Positions 23,776 to 35,836 of a stretch of 64,000 nt of DNA are shown here, piece by piece (within the stretch, counting starts at the first letter, position 1; every line of letters begins with the position of its first letter). The position numbers were made by a program, and so were the translations under genes. Below the pieces are notes generated by a model. The model ran no database searches. It was not told the origin of the DNA and worked only from the letters and a program-made list of their open reading frames with translations. Source of the stretch: Terfezia claveryi (taxonomy: Eukaryota; Ascomycota; Pezizomycetes; Pezizales; Pezizaceae); contig WHUX01000146.1 in the NCBI GenBank assembly GCA_015179025.1, positions 1 to 64,000 of the forward strand. The letters run 5' to 3'.

Positions 23776-24639
23776 CGTTGACTATAGAAAAAGTACCAGC
23801 TTTTGGATTATAACAACAACATCAATTATTTATGAATTATTATTACGTAAGTTGGTAAGTGATAATTTAGATAATAATAAATCTATAGTAAATATCCCGA
23901 CTATAATTATTTATGTGGTTGTTGTGTTGTAAGGCCGCAAAGTTTGGGAACTGGGCTATGAAAGTGCTATTTAATATATTTATAATTCATTTATTTACTA
24001 ATAATTTTTATATATTTAATTAATACTTTATTTAATATTCACTTTTATATCTATTCCGATACTCATAAATTTTTATTTTTAACTAATTTTTTTTATTTTA
24101 ATTAATTTAAACTTATTTTATATTTATACTTATTATATTTATTTTTATATTTATATTTTTACTTATTATATATTACTATTTATTTAAAATTATTTTTTTA
24201 TTTATTTCTATTTAAACTTTTTTTTTTAAATTTATATATTAATAATTTATTCATTTACTATTATTTTTATATATTTAATTAATATTTAATTTCATAATTA
24301 CTTTTTAATCTATTCTTATACTCATATATATTTTTATTTTTACCTAATTTTCTTTATTTTTATCTATTTAAACTTATTTTATATTTATATTTATATTTAT
24401 ACTTATATAATATTTTTTTTGTTTATCTATATCTATTTAAACTTATTTAATATATTTATAATATTTATATTTTTCCTTATACTTATATAATATTTTTTTT
24501 ATTTATCTATATCTATTTAAACTTATTTAATATCTTTATATCTAAATTTTCCCTTTTTTATATATCTATTTTATAACATTTATATTCTTTTTTACTTAAA
24601 TATTTTTTCTTTTAATTTTATATATTATTACTTATTTTA

Positions 24640-25270
24640 TTTTTATTTTATTTATTTTATTTATTTTATTTATTTTATTTATTTTATTTATTTTATTTAT
24701 TTTATTTATTTATTTTATTTATTTTATTTATTTTATTTATTGTATTTATTTTATTTATTTTATTTGTTTGTTTTATTTGTTTTATTTATTTTGTTTTATT
24801 TGTTTTATTTATTTTATTTATTTTATTTATTTTATTTATTTTATTTATTTTATTTATTTTATTTTATTTATTTTATTTATTTTATTTATTTTATTTATTT
24901 TATTTATTTTATTTATTTTATTTATTTTATTTATTTTATTTATTTTATTTATTTTATTTATTTTATTTATTTTATTTATTTTATTTATTTTATTTGTTTG
25001 TTTTATTTGTTTTATTTATTTTGTTTTATTTGTTTTATCTTATTTATTTTTTATGTTTTATTTGTTTTATTTTATTTATTTTTTATGTTTTATTTGTTTT
25101 ATTTATTTGTTTTATTTATTTCATTTGTTTGATTTTATATATTTGATTTTCTTAATTTGTTTTATTCATTTTATTTATTTTATTTTGTTGATTTGTTTTC
25201 TTTGTTTTTGGATTTTATATATTTTATTTATTTTATTTATTTTATTTGTTTTTTTTTTTTTTTTGTCTTA
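24640..25270. repeat. 9-bp minisatellite (TTTTATTTA)n
   Basis: Very long run of TTTTATTTA with TTTTATTTG variants. Its three-codon unit leaves several frames open and produces false YLF/YFI proteins of up to 203 residues. Confidence 0.95.
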
Positions 25271-25534
25271 TTTGTTTTATTTATTTGATTTGTTATATTT
25301 AAATAATTTTTTTTCCATAGCTTCAATTTCAAACTATACTACTAATAGTGGGTATAGTTTCAAATATATATACAAATAAAGTAATAGCAATATTTAGTCT
25401 AGAATAGATATAGTTGCTAGTGGCACTAGCTGCTATTTGCGCCGGCTACTTTTTGCACCAGCTTCTATTTGTGCCGCCAACTATTTGTGCCTGCTGCTAT
25501 TTGCACTAGCTGCTTTTTGCACTGGCTGCAAAAC

Positions 25535-27370
25535 GATCCTTCACCAGGTAGTGCACCATCACCGGGATCTGCATCAGCCCCCACTCGAACCAAGCCGGTC
25601 CATTCTTGGCGGCGTAATGGACGTAAAATGAACGGAACCATATCCAGCAAAATATATGTGCCTCGTAAAGATATAGAGATTCATTAACGTGTGGTGGGAA
25701 TATGAAATGGGTGGGTATAGATGGGGTAATAGATGGATTTTGGGTCGCATCCAAGATTAAGGCAAAAAATAGAGACAGGCAACTGACCCAAAGTACTGAT
25801 CAAGTCATGGGAATATAAATAAATTGAGGTCTGAATGGTATAATCTAGGGTCTATAGATGTGGTTTAAGTTTCTAAATAGTGATAAAGCTATTAGTCTAA
25901 CTTTGGAAGGTAAGGGAGAGTTGGTGCACTTTTCTGAGATTTGTTTATATAGAAACCTAAATCAGTTTGAGCCAGCCTGAACTCAGCTGGCCGAATCTGG
26001 CCTTGCCTATGTGAGGCCAAGTCTATCTCGGTGCGCCTGAGTTGTCTGGTACCACTTGCGTCCACTTGAACTAATCTGCAGGTACCTGAACGAGTCTGCA
26101 TCAGTTATATAGATACTGGGTATTGCTGACCTTGTCTGATAGATTGTAAGCTAGTCTAGGTGCACCATAACAACTTTGCACTTCTATAATGTAATGGGTA
26201 CTACTGCTATACTGTGTGAAGTCACTAAAGCTTGTCTTGAGTTTCTCTCTACTAGCCTGGTACAGGGCATATTAATTTGGTCTCTGATAAGCTAGCTCTA
26301 ACTTTTCGGAATCCACTTAAGTTTGGTCTACTCGTTTGAGGATCCATGATTGCACATGAAGGTAATGAAGATAATATTTAGTAGTTTCAGATATATGCAG
26401 TTGTATATACTAGGTCAAGCCAGCCTGAGTTGACTTAGGTAACTTGAAATCCTATTTGAAGTTTAAGCTTACTTTTGGAGGTACTGCCTCTCAAGCATAC
26501 TGAAGTACAGTAGACTTTCTGAAGCCAACCTTGAGTTAGTAGATATATGCCATAATTGACGCTGGTAAGACTAGAGTACATAGTTCAGATATGTTTGGTA
26601 AGCCCCTGAGAGCTCAACCAACTTGAGGTAACCTGAGTGTGATTCAGAAGGGTTAATAGTAGTTTGGGACACCTCAAGTGGCTTCAAGCAAGCAGATAGT
26701 AGCCTACAAAAGCCCATTATACTTCAGGTATGCCTAGACAAGCTCATAATTGGTCAGACAAGGTTAGGATTGCCTAGTATCTATATAACTGATACAGACT
26801 CGTTCAGGTACCCGCAGATTAGTTCAAGCGGACTCAAGTGGTACCAGACAACTCAGGCGCACCAAGATAGACTTGGCCTCATATAGGCAAGGCTAGATTC
26901 GGCCAGCTGAGTTCAGGCTGGCTCAAACTGATTTAGGTTTCTATATAAACAAATCTCAGAAAAGTGCACCAACTCTCCCTTACCTTCCAAAGTTAGACTA
27001 ATAGCTTTATCACTATTTAGCAACTTAAACCACATCTATAGACCCTAGATTATACCATTCAGACCTCAATTTATTTATATTCCCATGACTTGATTAGTAC
27101 TTCGGGTCAGTTGCCTGTCTCTATTTTTTGCCTTAATATTGGATGCGACCCAAAAATCCATCTATTACCCCATCCATACCCACCCATTTCGCATTCCCAC
27201 CACACGTTAATGAATCTCTATATCTTTACGAGGCACATATATTTTACTGGATATGGTTCCGTTCATTTTACGTCCGTTACGCTGCCAAGAATGGACCGGC
27301 CGGGTTCGCGTGGGGGCTGATGCAGATCCCGGTGATGATGCATTACCCGGTGAAGTATGGTAGGTTCCAG
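25535..27370. mobile_element. TE-D: foldback element of about 1.85 kb
   Basis: The left arm from about 25535 is the inverted copy of the right arm ending about 27370 (for example GGGATCTGCATCAGCCCCCA at the left and its complement at the right). Similarity fades toward a centre near 26450. Both outer arms read in opposite directions as a related peptide with WIWFRSFYV, but substitutions between them are not conservative, so this is probably not a gene. It sits inside the 16-bp array of composite unit 1. Exact borders and duplication not determined. Confidence 0.75.
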
Positions 27371-27394
27371 CTGTGAATTATGCTCGATGCTATG

Positions 27395-28190
27395 TACACT
27401 GGCTGCTATTTGCACTAGCTGCTATTTGTGCTAGCTGCTATTTATACCAGCTGCTATATGCACTGGCTGCTATATGCACTGGCTAATATTTGCACTAGCT
27501 GCTATTTGTGTCAGCTACTATTAGTGCTAGCTGCTATTTGCACCAACTGCTATTTATGCCGGCTGCTATGTATACTGGCTGCTATTTGCACCGGCTATTA
27601 TTGGTGCCAGCAGCTATTTGCACCAGCTGCTATTTGCACCTGCTGCTATATGCACTGGCTAATATTTGCGCTGGATGCTATTTGTGCCGGCTGCTATTTG
27701 CACTGGCTGCTATTTGCACTGGCTGCTATTTGCACTGGCTGCTATTTGCGCCGGCTATTATTGGTGCCAGCAGCTATTTGCACCAGCTGCTATTTGCACC
27801 TGCTGCTATATGCACTGGCTAATATTTGCGCTGGATGCTATTTGTGCCGGCTGCTATTTGCACTGGCTGCTATTTGCACTGGCTGCTATTTGCACTGGCT
27901 GCTATTTGCGCCGGCTGCTATTTATGCCGGCTGCTATTTATGCTGGCTACTATTTGCACCAGCTCCTATTTGTGCCAGCTGGTATTTGCACTAGCTACTA
28001 TTTGCACTGCCTGCTATTTACCCCGACTGCTATTTATGCCAGCTACTAGTTGCGCCGGCTACTATTTATACTGACTACTATTTATACTAGCTGGTATTTG
28101 CGCCAGTTGCTATTTGCACTAGCTGGTATTTATATACGCAGCTGTTTGTATAACCAGCTATTTGTATAGATAGCTATTTGTGCCAGCAGC
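27395..28190. repeat. 16-bp minisatellite (GGCTGCTATTTGCACT)n
   Basis: About 45 copies. Three units make 16 codons, so all three forward frames stay open and encode the same cysteine-rich 16-residue repeat, an artefact. Nested higher-order duplication is visible (about 27600-27780 repeats at 27755-27935). Confidence 0.95.
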
Positions 28191-28479
28191 ATCATTGCGT
28201 AGTCTAAATTTTAGTTGTGGTAACTAAATAGGAATAGCCGTTGCTACTTAGATTACCGCTAAAGTTAAAAACCTGTGCTGCTTTTCTAAATCAGGCTAAA
28301 AAAAGTGCTACCCTTAGTAAATGATTAGCTAAGAACTCAAATAATGCTGTTATTTGACTTTTTGTTCAACCAGCAAGATTCCGTTAGCTGTTACTACAAC
28401 CGGTTTAAATACCTACTTGTATAGGCTTAGGGAAGTCAAATAATGCCGTTATTTGGTCGGGAATGACTGTTAGTAATTT

Positions 28480-30190
28480 TATATTCACTTTTATATCTAT
28501 TTTTATATTCATAAATTTTTATTTTTAACTAATTTTTTTTATTTTTATTAATTTAAACTTATTTTATATTTACATTTATTATATTTATTTTTATATTTAT
28601 ATTTTTACTTATTATATATTACTATTTATTTAAACTTTTGTTTTTAAATTTATATATTAATAATTTATTCATTTACTAATAATTTTTATATATTTAATTA
28701 ATACTTAATTTTATATTTACTTTTATATCTATTCTTATACTTATATATATTTTTATTTTTAACTCATTTTTTTATTTTTATTAATTTAAACTTATTTTAT
28801 ATTCAAACTTATTATATTTATATTTATTTTTATATTTAAACTTATATCCTTATATAATATTATTTTTATGTATCTATATCTATTTAAATTTATTTAATTT
28901 ATTTATATCTTAATTTTTTCTTTTTCATATATCTATTTTATTTTATTTATATTCATTTTTATTTAAATATTTTTAATTTTAATTTTATATTTTATTATGT
29001 ATCTAATTTTTATTTTGTTTATTTTATTTTATTTATTTTATTTATTTATTTTATTTATTTTATTTGTTTTATTTATTTTATTTATTTTATTTATTTTTTG
29101 GATTTTATTTATTTTATTTGTTTTATTTGTTTTATTTGTTTTCTTTGTTTTATTTGTTTTGTTTGTTTTATTTATTTGATTTGTTTTATTTAAATAATTT
29201 TTTTTTAGTAGCTTTAATTTCAAACTATACCACTAATAGTGGGTATAGTTTCAACTATAAATACTAATAAAGTAATAGCAATATTTAGTCTAGTATAGAT
29301 ATAGTTGCAGTTTTCACTAGCTACTATTTGTGCCGGCTGCTTTTTGCACTAGCTTCTATTTGTGCGGGCAACTATTTGTGCTAGCTGCTCTTTGCGCTGG
29401 CTGCTATTGGTGCTAGCTGCTATTTGCGCCAGCTGCTATTTGCACCGGCTGCCATGTACACTGGCCGATATTTGTACTGGGTGCTATTTGTGCCGGCTGC
29501 TTTTTGCACTAGCTTCTATTTGTACTGGCAACTATTTGTGCCGGCTACTATTTATGCCGGCTGCTATTGGTGCTAGCTGCTATTTGCGTCAGCTACTATT
29601 TATGCCGCTTGCTATGTGCACTGGCTGATATTTGTACTAGATGTTTTTTGTGCCGCCTACTATTTGTACTGATTGCTATTTGTACCTGCTGCTATTTGCA
29701 CTGGCTGCTATTTGCGCTGACTACTATTTGTGCCAGCTGCTATTTGCATTCATTACTATTTGCGCCAGCTACTATTAGCACCAGCTGCTATTTATGCCAG
29801 CTAGTATTTGCGCCAGCTGCTATTTGAACCAGCTGGTATTTATATACGCAGCTATTTGTATGACCGGCTGTTTATGTAAACAGCTATTTCTGGTAGAGGC
29901 ATCATTGCATAGTCTAAATTTTAGTTGTGGTAACTAAATAGGTATAGCCGTTGCTACTTAGATTACCGCTAAAGTTAAAAACCTGTGCTGCTTTTCTAAA
30001 TCAGGCTAAAAAAAGTGCTACCCTTTGTAAATGATTGGCTGAGAACTTAAATAACGCCGTTATTTGACTTTTGGTTAAACCAGCAAGATTCTGTTAACTG
30101 TTACTACAACCGGTTTAAATACCTAGTTGTATGGGCATAGGGAAGTCAAATAACGCCGTTATTTGGTCAGGAATAACTGTTAGTACCAGT
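28480..30190. repeat. Composite satellite unit 2
   Basis: Second head-to-tail copy of 23950-28490: AT-rich part, short 9-bp array (about 29000-29190), the CACTAATAGTGGGTATAG block, 16-bp array (about 29310-29840) and the same 290-bp tail (29880-30190) with roughly 90 percent identity by eye. Confidence 0.8.
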
Positions 30191-30546
30191 TTCTCAGACA
30201 TAGATATATATATGCCTATGAATGCATGTATTGCTCTATATGTCTCCAAAAGCATGAGTTTCTGGCATATATATATATATATGCCCACGTATGGATGAGT
30301 TTCTATGAAATATATTACAAAGAGTGAACTCCGTACATATCTCTATACAACGACTATAATTTCCCATTATGACTTTTACTAGGCTAGGCACTAAATAGTA
30401 TGGCACTCGTGGGTGAAAGTGGGCTAAGCGCCATTGATCACTATCCTGCCACTTCCCTTATTATCCCTTATCTCATTATCTTCAGAATGTCTAAATTGTT
30501 AGTCTTACCAGTAGGCCTTAGTAACTATGGTTTTTTTGTATATATA
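30190..30546. mobile_element. TE-A copy 2, left fragment
   Basis: It matches about 6320-6685 of TE-A copy 1 in order (hairpin satellite, the block with GCGCCATTGATCACT, CTAAATTGT). It stops exactly at the TA where TE-B is inserted and resumes at 33023. Confidence 0.85.
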
Positions 30547-31916
30547 TCATACATTAGTAGGATGAGGCCTACCACTGGGATGTGGCTTACTCAGTTATTT
30601 AAGCAGTTTCGACAGTTTCCAGACCGATATAGGACCAAAGAGACTCAAAATTTGGGATTGTATTGTAGATATATCATAGTTTGATAAAGCGAGTGTAGAT
30701 GGGCCAAGGCATATTACTGCTTGAATTATCCTGATAGAAATACCAGGGATTACGGGGTAGGTTGGCTGTAGGAAAAGTAGATATATGGGGGCTATAAGGG
30801 CTATAATTAAGCATCAATTATTATTACGACTTGGTAATTACAGCCTGTATACATTTTAGAAGCAAGAACATGTAATACGATGCTATAGAGGGACTGGTCA
30901 GTAAGGGTAGTCCTTACTGGGGGGTTTTCCTTCTAGTAACTCAACCAAAATCAGTCTAAATCAAGTTACTAATAGTGCAAAAGTACAAATATAGGTAGGG
31001 GGATCATCTAGATACCCTATATTTGATATTCCACCAGAAATTAGTGAGGCTATACTACTAAGAGTAGGTTAAGGCAATGTGTGAATAAATTATATCTTCT
31101 TATAACTTAACCAAATGAAGTCTATATTAAGAGCCTAATAGCTTCAAACTATGCACATAGGTTGGAGAAACTTTACAGTACTCTGCCGGTGATCTTTGCT
31201 TAAAACTGAGTGAGCTTAGGTTGGTAAATGTGAGATAAGAGGGGATCTAGATCAAAAACCTTGTTGTTATAACTTAGTGAAATGAAGTCCAAACTAAGTA
31301 GGTCATGGCTCAAATGAATGTATTAAGGGACTAGATATTTGTATAAACTATACTTAGTATATCTGACTTGGCTTAAGAGAAGCTGTTCCATAGAGGCTTA
31401 CCTACAATAGTAGGCAAACCTTGAGATAGATCTTCCAAATGAATATGTCATCAGGCATTCAATAGCCCAAAAGAACCAAAGCATAAACAAATAAGTTTCT
31501 TAGTCTGTTTTGGACCAGATTTAGCCTAAATATAAAGTAACTTAGCCTAGTAGCCATATTAGCTAGAAATAACAAACCTTGGCATATATACTTAGTACAG
31601 ATTTAAATGATATATTTAGTCACTAACATGATCTCCTTTGGCTCTCATGCCCATATAAATTCTTTTAAGCTACTAGTCATCTGTTTTGGACTTGCTTTGA
31701 CTGAGTTACAAGAAGAAATACCTCATCTGCATCTCCAGTTAAAACACCCTTGCAGACCAGGCCCTCTATGGCAACTTAGTACATGCAATTGCATTTATAA
31801 TTTATACAAGCCATAATTACCAAGTCGTAACAATAATTGTTGCTTGATTATAGCACTCATAGCTCTAATATATCTACTTTTCTTACAGCCAACTGATCCC
31901 ATGATCACCTGTAATT

Positions 31917-32821
31917 AGCGTGCGCACCGAGGCGAGTTTTCCCCGCGCCGACTCGCCAAGACTCGCGCCGACGGCCGAGTTTTGCCCAACCCTCAAACTC
32001 GGCGAGTCGGCTACACGATTCTCTGGAATACTCGGGCCAGCCCCGAGTAGCCGACGAGTACTCGCCAAGCCTTTTTGTTACGGGGAATAGGCTAGAAGCC
32101 TATCCTGCGCCGCCCATATATACATGAAATTCGTGCATTCACGGCTTATATATATACATGGAATTCGTGCATTCGCGGCTTATATATATACATGGAAATC
32201 ATGCATGGGCGGCTTATATATATATACATGGAATTCGTGCATTCGCGGCTTATATATATACATGGAAATCATGCATGGGCGGCTCATATACATACATGGA
32301 ATTCATGCCTTCGCGGGTTATATATATATATATATATATAATTGGTGCATTCGCGGCTTATATGTATACATGGAAAACATGCATTCGCGGCTGATATATT
32401 GGGTATTCGCGGCCTCTATATATACATCGAAATCATGCATCCGCGGCCTCTATATATATACATGATTCGATATACACTAGCCGCGAATGCACGATTTCCA
32501 GGTATATATATAAGCCGCGAATGCACGAATTCCATGTATATATATAAGCCGCGAATGCACGAATTCCATGTATATATATAAGCCGCGAATGCACGAATTC
32601 CATGTATATATATAAGCCGTGAATGCACGAATTTCATGTACATATGGGCGGCGCAGGTAGGCTTCAGCCTATTCCCCGTAACAAAAAGGCTTGGCGAGTA
32701 CTCGCGAGTAGCTGGCGAGTCGGCGCGAGCTGGCTTCTCCTGGATTGCCATCGGCGCGAGTCGGTGTCGAGTTGGAAAAATAGTTGGCAAACTCGCCTCG
32801 ACTCGGGCCGATGCGCACACT
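31917..32821. mobile_element. TE-F: 905-bp palindromic element with 10-bp target duplication
   Basis: Flanked by the direct repeat ACCTGTAATT (31907-31916 and 32822-32831). Ends AGCGTGCGCACCG and, complemented, AGTGTGCGCATCG are inverted repeats; the arms (GC-rich, CGAGTACTCG motifs, then a TTGTTACGGGGAATAGGCT block) enclose a central satellite. It carries no ORF. A 9-10-bp duplication with long TIRs is typical of non-autonomous Mutator-like elements; this class is an inference. Confidence 0.85.
32115..32645. repeat. Central hairpin satellite of TE-F
   Basis: Units of about 34 bp, CATGGAATTCGTGCATTCG plus CGGCTTATATATA, run forward to about 32460 and then in reverse to 32645, making a long imperfect palindrome. 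It shares the TGCATTCGCGG core with the TE-A centre. Confidence 0.9.
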
Positions 32822-33022
32822 ACCTGTAATTCTGTCAGGATAATTCGAGCAGTAATACACCTTAGCCCATCTGTACTCGCTTGAGCAAACGAGCATATAT
32901 CCATAATGCAATCCAAAATTTGGAGCCTCTTTGGTCCCATATTGGTCGTGAAACTGTTGAAACTGCTAAAATAACCGAGTGAGCCACATTCTAGTGGTGG
33001 GCCACATCCTGGTGATGGATGG

Positions 33023-33688
33023 TACCTCCCTTCCCCGTGCATTTTCCTTTCACTCTATGTTCCAGCACATTATGGCGAGTATTAGAGTGAGTATTGGAGC
33101 GAGTATTAGGGCAAGTATTAGAGCGAGTATTAGAGTGAGCATTAGAGCAAGTATTAGAGCAAGTATTAGAGCGAGTATTAGAATGAGTATTAGGGCGAGT
33201 ATTAGAGCGAGTATTGGAGTGAGTATTAGAGTGAGTGTTAGAGCGAGTATTAGAGCGATTAGAGCAGCAATTGCATGCTCTATATATATATCTATTACTT
33301 CTGTATATATAATTATTAGTGAATACAATAGATATTTCTGCTATGTGTATATATAATGGCTGCAATAGTGGCTACATACCTGGCTGTCATACATGCAAGT
33401 AGTGAGCGGGTGTGCATTATAAAAGAGAGCGATTGTAGGCTATCCGTTAGCAATGCCAGCGGTAGAACCTATAGTTTTGGAGACGAGCAGCCCATTCCAT
33501 GTTACGTCCAAGAGGAAGGAGCATCTGCAAAGTGCATGTATTGCATCCCAGGTGCACGAGCACTATCCAAGTGCGTCCGGACACTCATGCACTGAGCGTT
33601 TGGCATCCTGATCTTAAATTTGTCTCCTATATATCCTGTACGTCCCCTGCGTCTAGATGCACAGGACGCAAATAATATTTTTGGTGAT
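33023..33688. mobile_element. TE-A copy 2, right fragment
   Basis: It matches about 6685-7408 of copy 1: CCTCCCTTCCCCGTGCATTTT, a 12-bp minisatellite (33070-33255), GGATATTTCTGCT-like block, the AGAGAGCGATT block, GCGTCC-rich part, and the end ATATTTTTGGTGAT. The left arm of this copy is missing from the window. Confidence 0.85.
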
Positions 33689-33859
33689 ATAGAATATAAT
33701 AAAAACAAATTAAAGAGAGTACATATATGAGATCCTAAATCAAAGGCCATATACTTTCATATACTTATTCCTTTAATATAAATGTTAATGTAATACTACA
33801 TCTATAAAGGTAATTAGTCCATCTCATAGTTAGCTAATAGAGTAGAGTATTAGTTATAC

Positions 33860-34206
33860 AATTTGTATAGATCTCTTAGTTAAGCTATTACAACTAGAAT
33901 ATATTCCTAAAGTAGAGATTGGCTAGCTCTAGAGTAGAGCATATATTCCAACAAGATATAATGTACCTTATCTTTATTAATCAATCTATTACTATTAGGA
34001 TAGTATTAAATTCCAAGTCCTCAAATAACCTATTTACAAAGTCTATAGTTATATATTGCTAAGGCTAATTTATAATCTCTAAGAATTTTAAGGTTCCATA
34101 AGAGGCAAGATAAGAAGGCTTTGACTATTTATAGGTTTTGTAGTTCAATAAATATATTTCTATATCTTTTTACTAAATAATTTTAGTATACTACTTAGCT
34201 AGTAGC
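33860..34206 (-). pseudogene. E8: minus-strand gypsy integrase remnant
   Basis: It aligns along its length with the minus-strand integrase remnant at about 49490-49800 (for example TCAATCTATTACTATTAGGA and GCTAGTAGCT). Heavily AT-shifted and full of stops. It is cut at 34207 where the LTR of E7 begins. Confidence 0.6.
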
Positions 34207-34750
34207 TGTCATAATAGTATACTTAGTTGTCTTTATCATCACCTGCAATCACAGGTGATAGGGTGTTGCCTTAGTCCTACTTAATACTTGGACAGTACCC
34301 TGCCTGAGTATCATATTATAATTCATTAGTTATCTCCTTGTTATTGTCCTAAGTATCATGTCTAATACAGGTAATAGGTTATTGCTATCCTGCTTGGCTC
34401 CTAAGATAGGGATCTTGGGAGGCTTATTCCTTCTATTAACCTATCCCAGAATCATGTATATATAGCCTTTGTCCATCGTACTATCATTAGATTTCTATCT
34501 AATATCTTGTATACTTAATACAGGACCTTATTTCCCCTACACTAGTGTACCTTCTCTGTACACTTCTCTTTCTCCATAAACAACCCTACAGTACAGCTAC
34601 CTCCTTCTAATATGCGTGGCAACTACCTCTGTATGTCTCTATCTTAGCCTTCCCCTAGATCATATATATAGTACTCCTATATGTATGATTCTCTCTTGCC
34701 ACTTTCCAGGTATACTACTTGGTCACCTTGTCTCCAGAGCCTACATTATA
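34207..34750 (+). repeat. 5' LTR of E7 (older gypsy copy)
   Basis: Starts TGTCATAATA and ends GAGCCTACATTATA, both degraded forms of the E2/E4 LTR ends. It holds the palindrome-like CACCTGCAATCACAGGTG at 34240-34257. Confidence 0.8.
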
Positions 34751-34786
34751 CTACATTGGATTACTCTGATCAACCAGTATGCTTAA

Positions 34787-35279
34787 TGTCTACCTAAAAT
34801 ACCACTCCCATGCTCACAGTTAGATTTTGGGCCTAGCAAGCCTTACGCATCTCTATGAACTAAGCTGACTCTAGGAGCTATTGCTATACTATTATTGATA
34901 TCTACCTTGCTACAGATATATTAGGTCAACGGCTGGAATCAGCTATATATAAAGGACAACAAAAACAGATCAGGTCTAATGACTAAGTCATAATACTTGC
35001 AAAAGACCTCATCTCATGCTAGACTGACCTCGCTTTCTACCAAAACAACCTCGTAACTATTCAAAACAACTTAGTCTATGAAAGAAGAAATATTCAGACC
35101 CTAAATAAAGCTTTGAACACTATCAGTTTCCAAACAGCCCTTACAACCTAAGTATCTCAAGTATTCAAACCCCAAGATCTCCCCACCCCACGAAAGTTTA
35201 ATAGCAATAGGATTCACCTGAAAGCCTAGAAAAATTCTATCAAGATCAAACTGAATAGAAATGCTGCAAAGTTCCCTAT
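34787..35279 (+). pseudogene. E7 gag, 5' part
   Basis: Follows the E2 gag closely at DNA level from the start region (GCTCACAGTTAGATTTTGGG) to the codons around AAGTTCCCTAT, with many stops. It is interrupted at 35279 by E2; the CCTAT at 35275-35279 is the duplication. It continues at 41570. Confidence 0.85.
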
Positions 35280-35836
35280 TGTCATAACCGTCCTTTCCTA
35301 GCCGGGTTTGAGAGTCAGATGGGATTTCGTCCGACTCTCGTTATTGTTGATTAATATCATTGTTATCTCTGTTCCCGAGATAAGGGGTCTCGGGAACCTT
35401 ATTCCTTCCGGTGGCCTTGGCCAGCCAGGAAGGAATCCTGTATATATAGCTTGCTCTCTCCGCCCTCTCGTTGGATCCCCATCCAACGTCTTGTATATCC
35501 AATACAGGGCCTTGCTTCTCTCCACGTTGGTGCATCTTCCTTGTGTACCTCCTTGTCTCGCCTCGACTCTGCAGCCCTGCTGCCCACCCCGCGAACCTCC
35601 TGTCTTTGCCTTGCTTCGCCTTGTCTCTGCAGCCCAGCTGCCTTTCTTGACACACGCGGCAACTGCTTCCGTGTCTCTCGTGTCCCTTGCCCTCTGCCTC
35701 TTTTGCCTCTTGCCCTTGTCTCCCGTCTCAGCCTACCCCTAGTCACACACGTAGCGTTCCTACATGTGTATTATCCTAGCCTTGCCCTTGCCGCAGCGTA
35801 CCCCTTGGTCGCCTTACCCCCAGAGCCGTCATTACA
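35280..35836 (+). repeat. 5' LTR of E2
   Basis: TG...CA, 557 bp. It contains two hairpin-forming inverted repeats: GAGAGTCAGATGG...CGTCCGACTCTC (35309-35338) and TTCCCGAGAT...TCTCGGGAA (about 35371-35395). Confidence 0.96.

Larger units (their letters stand above)
23950..28490. repeat. Composite satellite unit 1
   Basis: Order: AT-rich segment (23950-24640), 9-bp minisatellite (about 24640-25270), a block with CTACTAATAGTGGGTATAG (about 25340), a 16-bp array interrupted by TE-D, and a 290-bp tail (28190-28490) with a near-palindrome around CCGTTATTTG. The same order recurs at 28480-30190, so the two units are head-to-tail copies. No coding function seen. Confidence 0.75.
30547..33022. mobile_element. 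TE-B: TIR element with TA target duplication, carrying TE-F
   Basis: The ends are inverted repeats: the right end, complemented, begins CCATCCATCACCAGGATG, and the left end TCATACATTAGTAGGATG matches it with few changes. Similarity then continues inward (GTGGCTTACTCAG; TTGGGATTGTAT; GAATTATCCTGA). The flanks are TA (30545-30546, 33023-33024), and removal restores the TE-A sequence with a single TA, as for Tc1/mariner-type insertion. The middle (about 30870-31800) has no transposase, so it is non-autonomous. Confidence 0.8.

Noticed and set aside
24740..25379. Long ORFs of YLF/YFI repeats (up to 203 codons)
   Set aside because: Translation of a 9-bp minisatellite whose unit is three codons; open in several frames at once.
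25506..25754. ORF in the left arm of TE-D as a real small protein
   Set aside because: The mirrored arm carries the same peptide with non-conservative changes, and the C-terminus runs into minisatellite.
27428..28074. Cysteine-rich repeat proteins in three frames
   Set aside because: All three frames give the same 16-residue repeat because the DNA unit is 16 bp; no codon bias or start context.
32416..33042. 208-codon minus-strand ORF
   Set aside because: It spans the TE-F satellite, the TE-F arm and TE-B sequence, three different elements, so it cannot be an ancestral gene.
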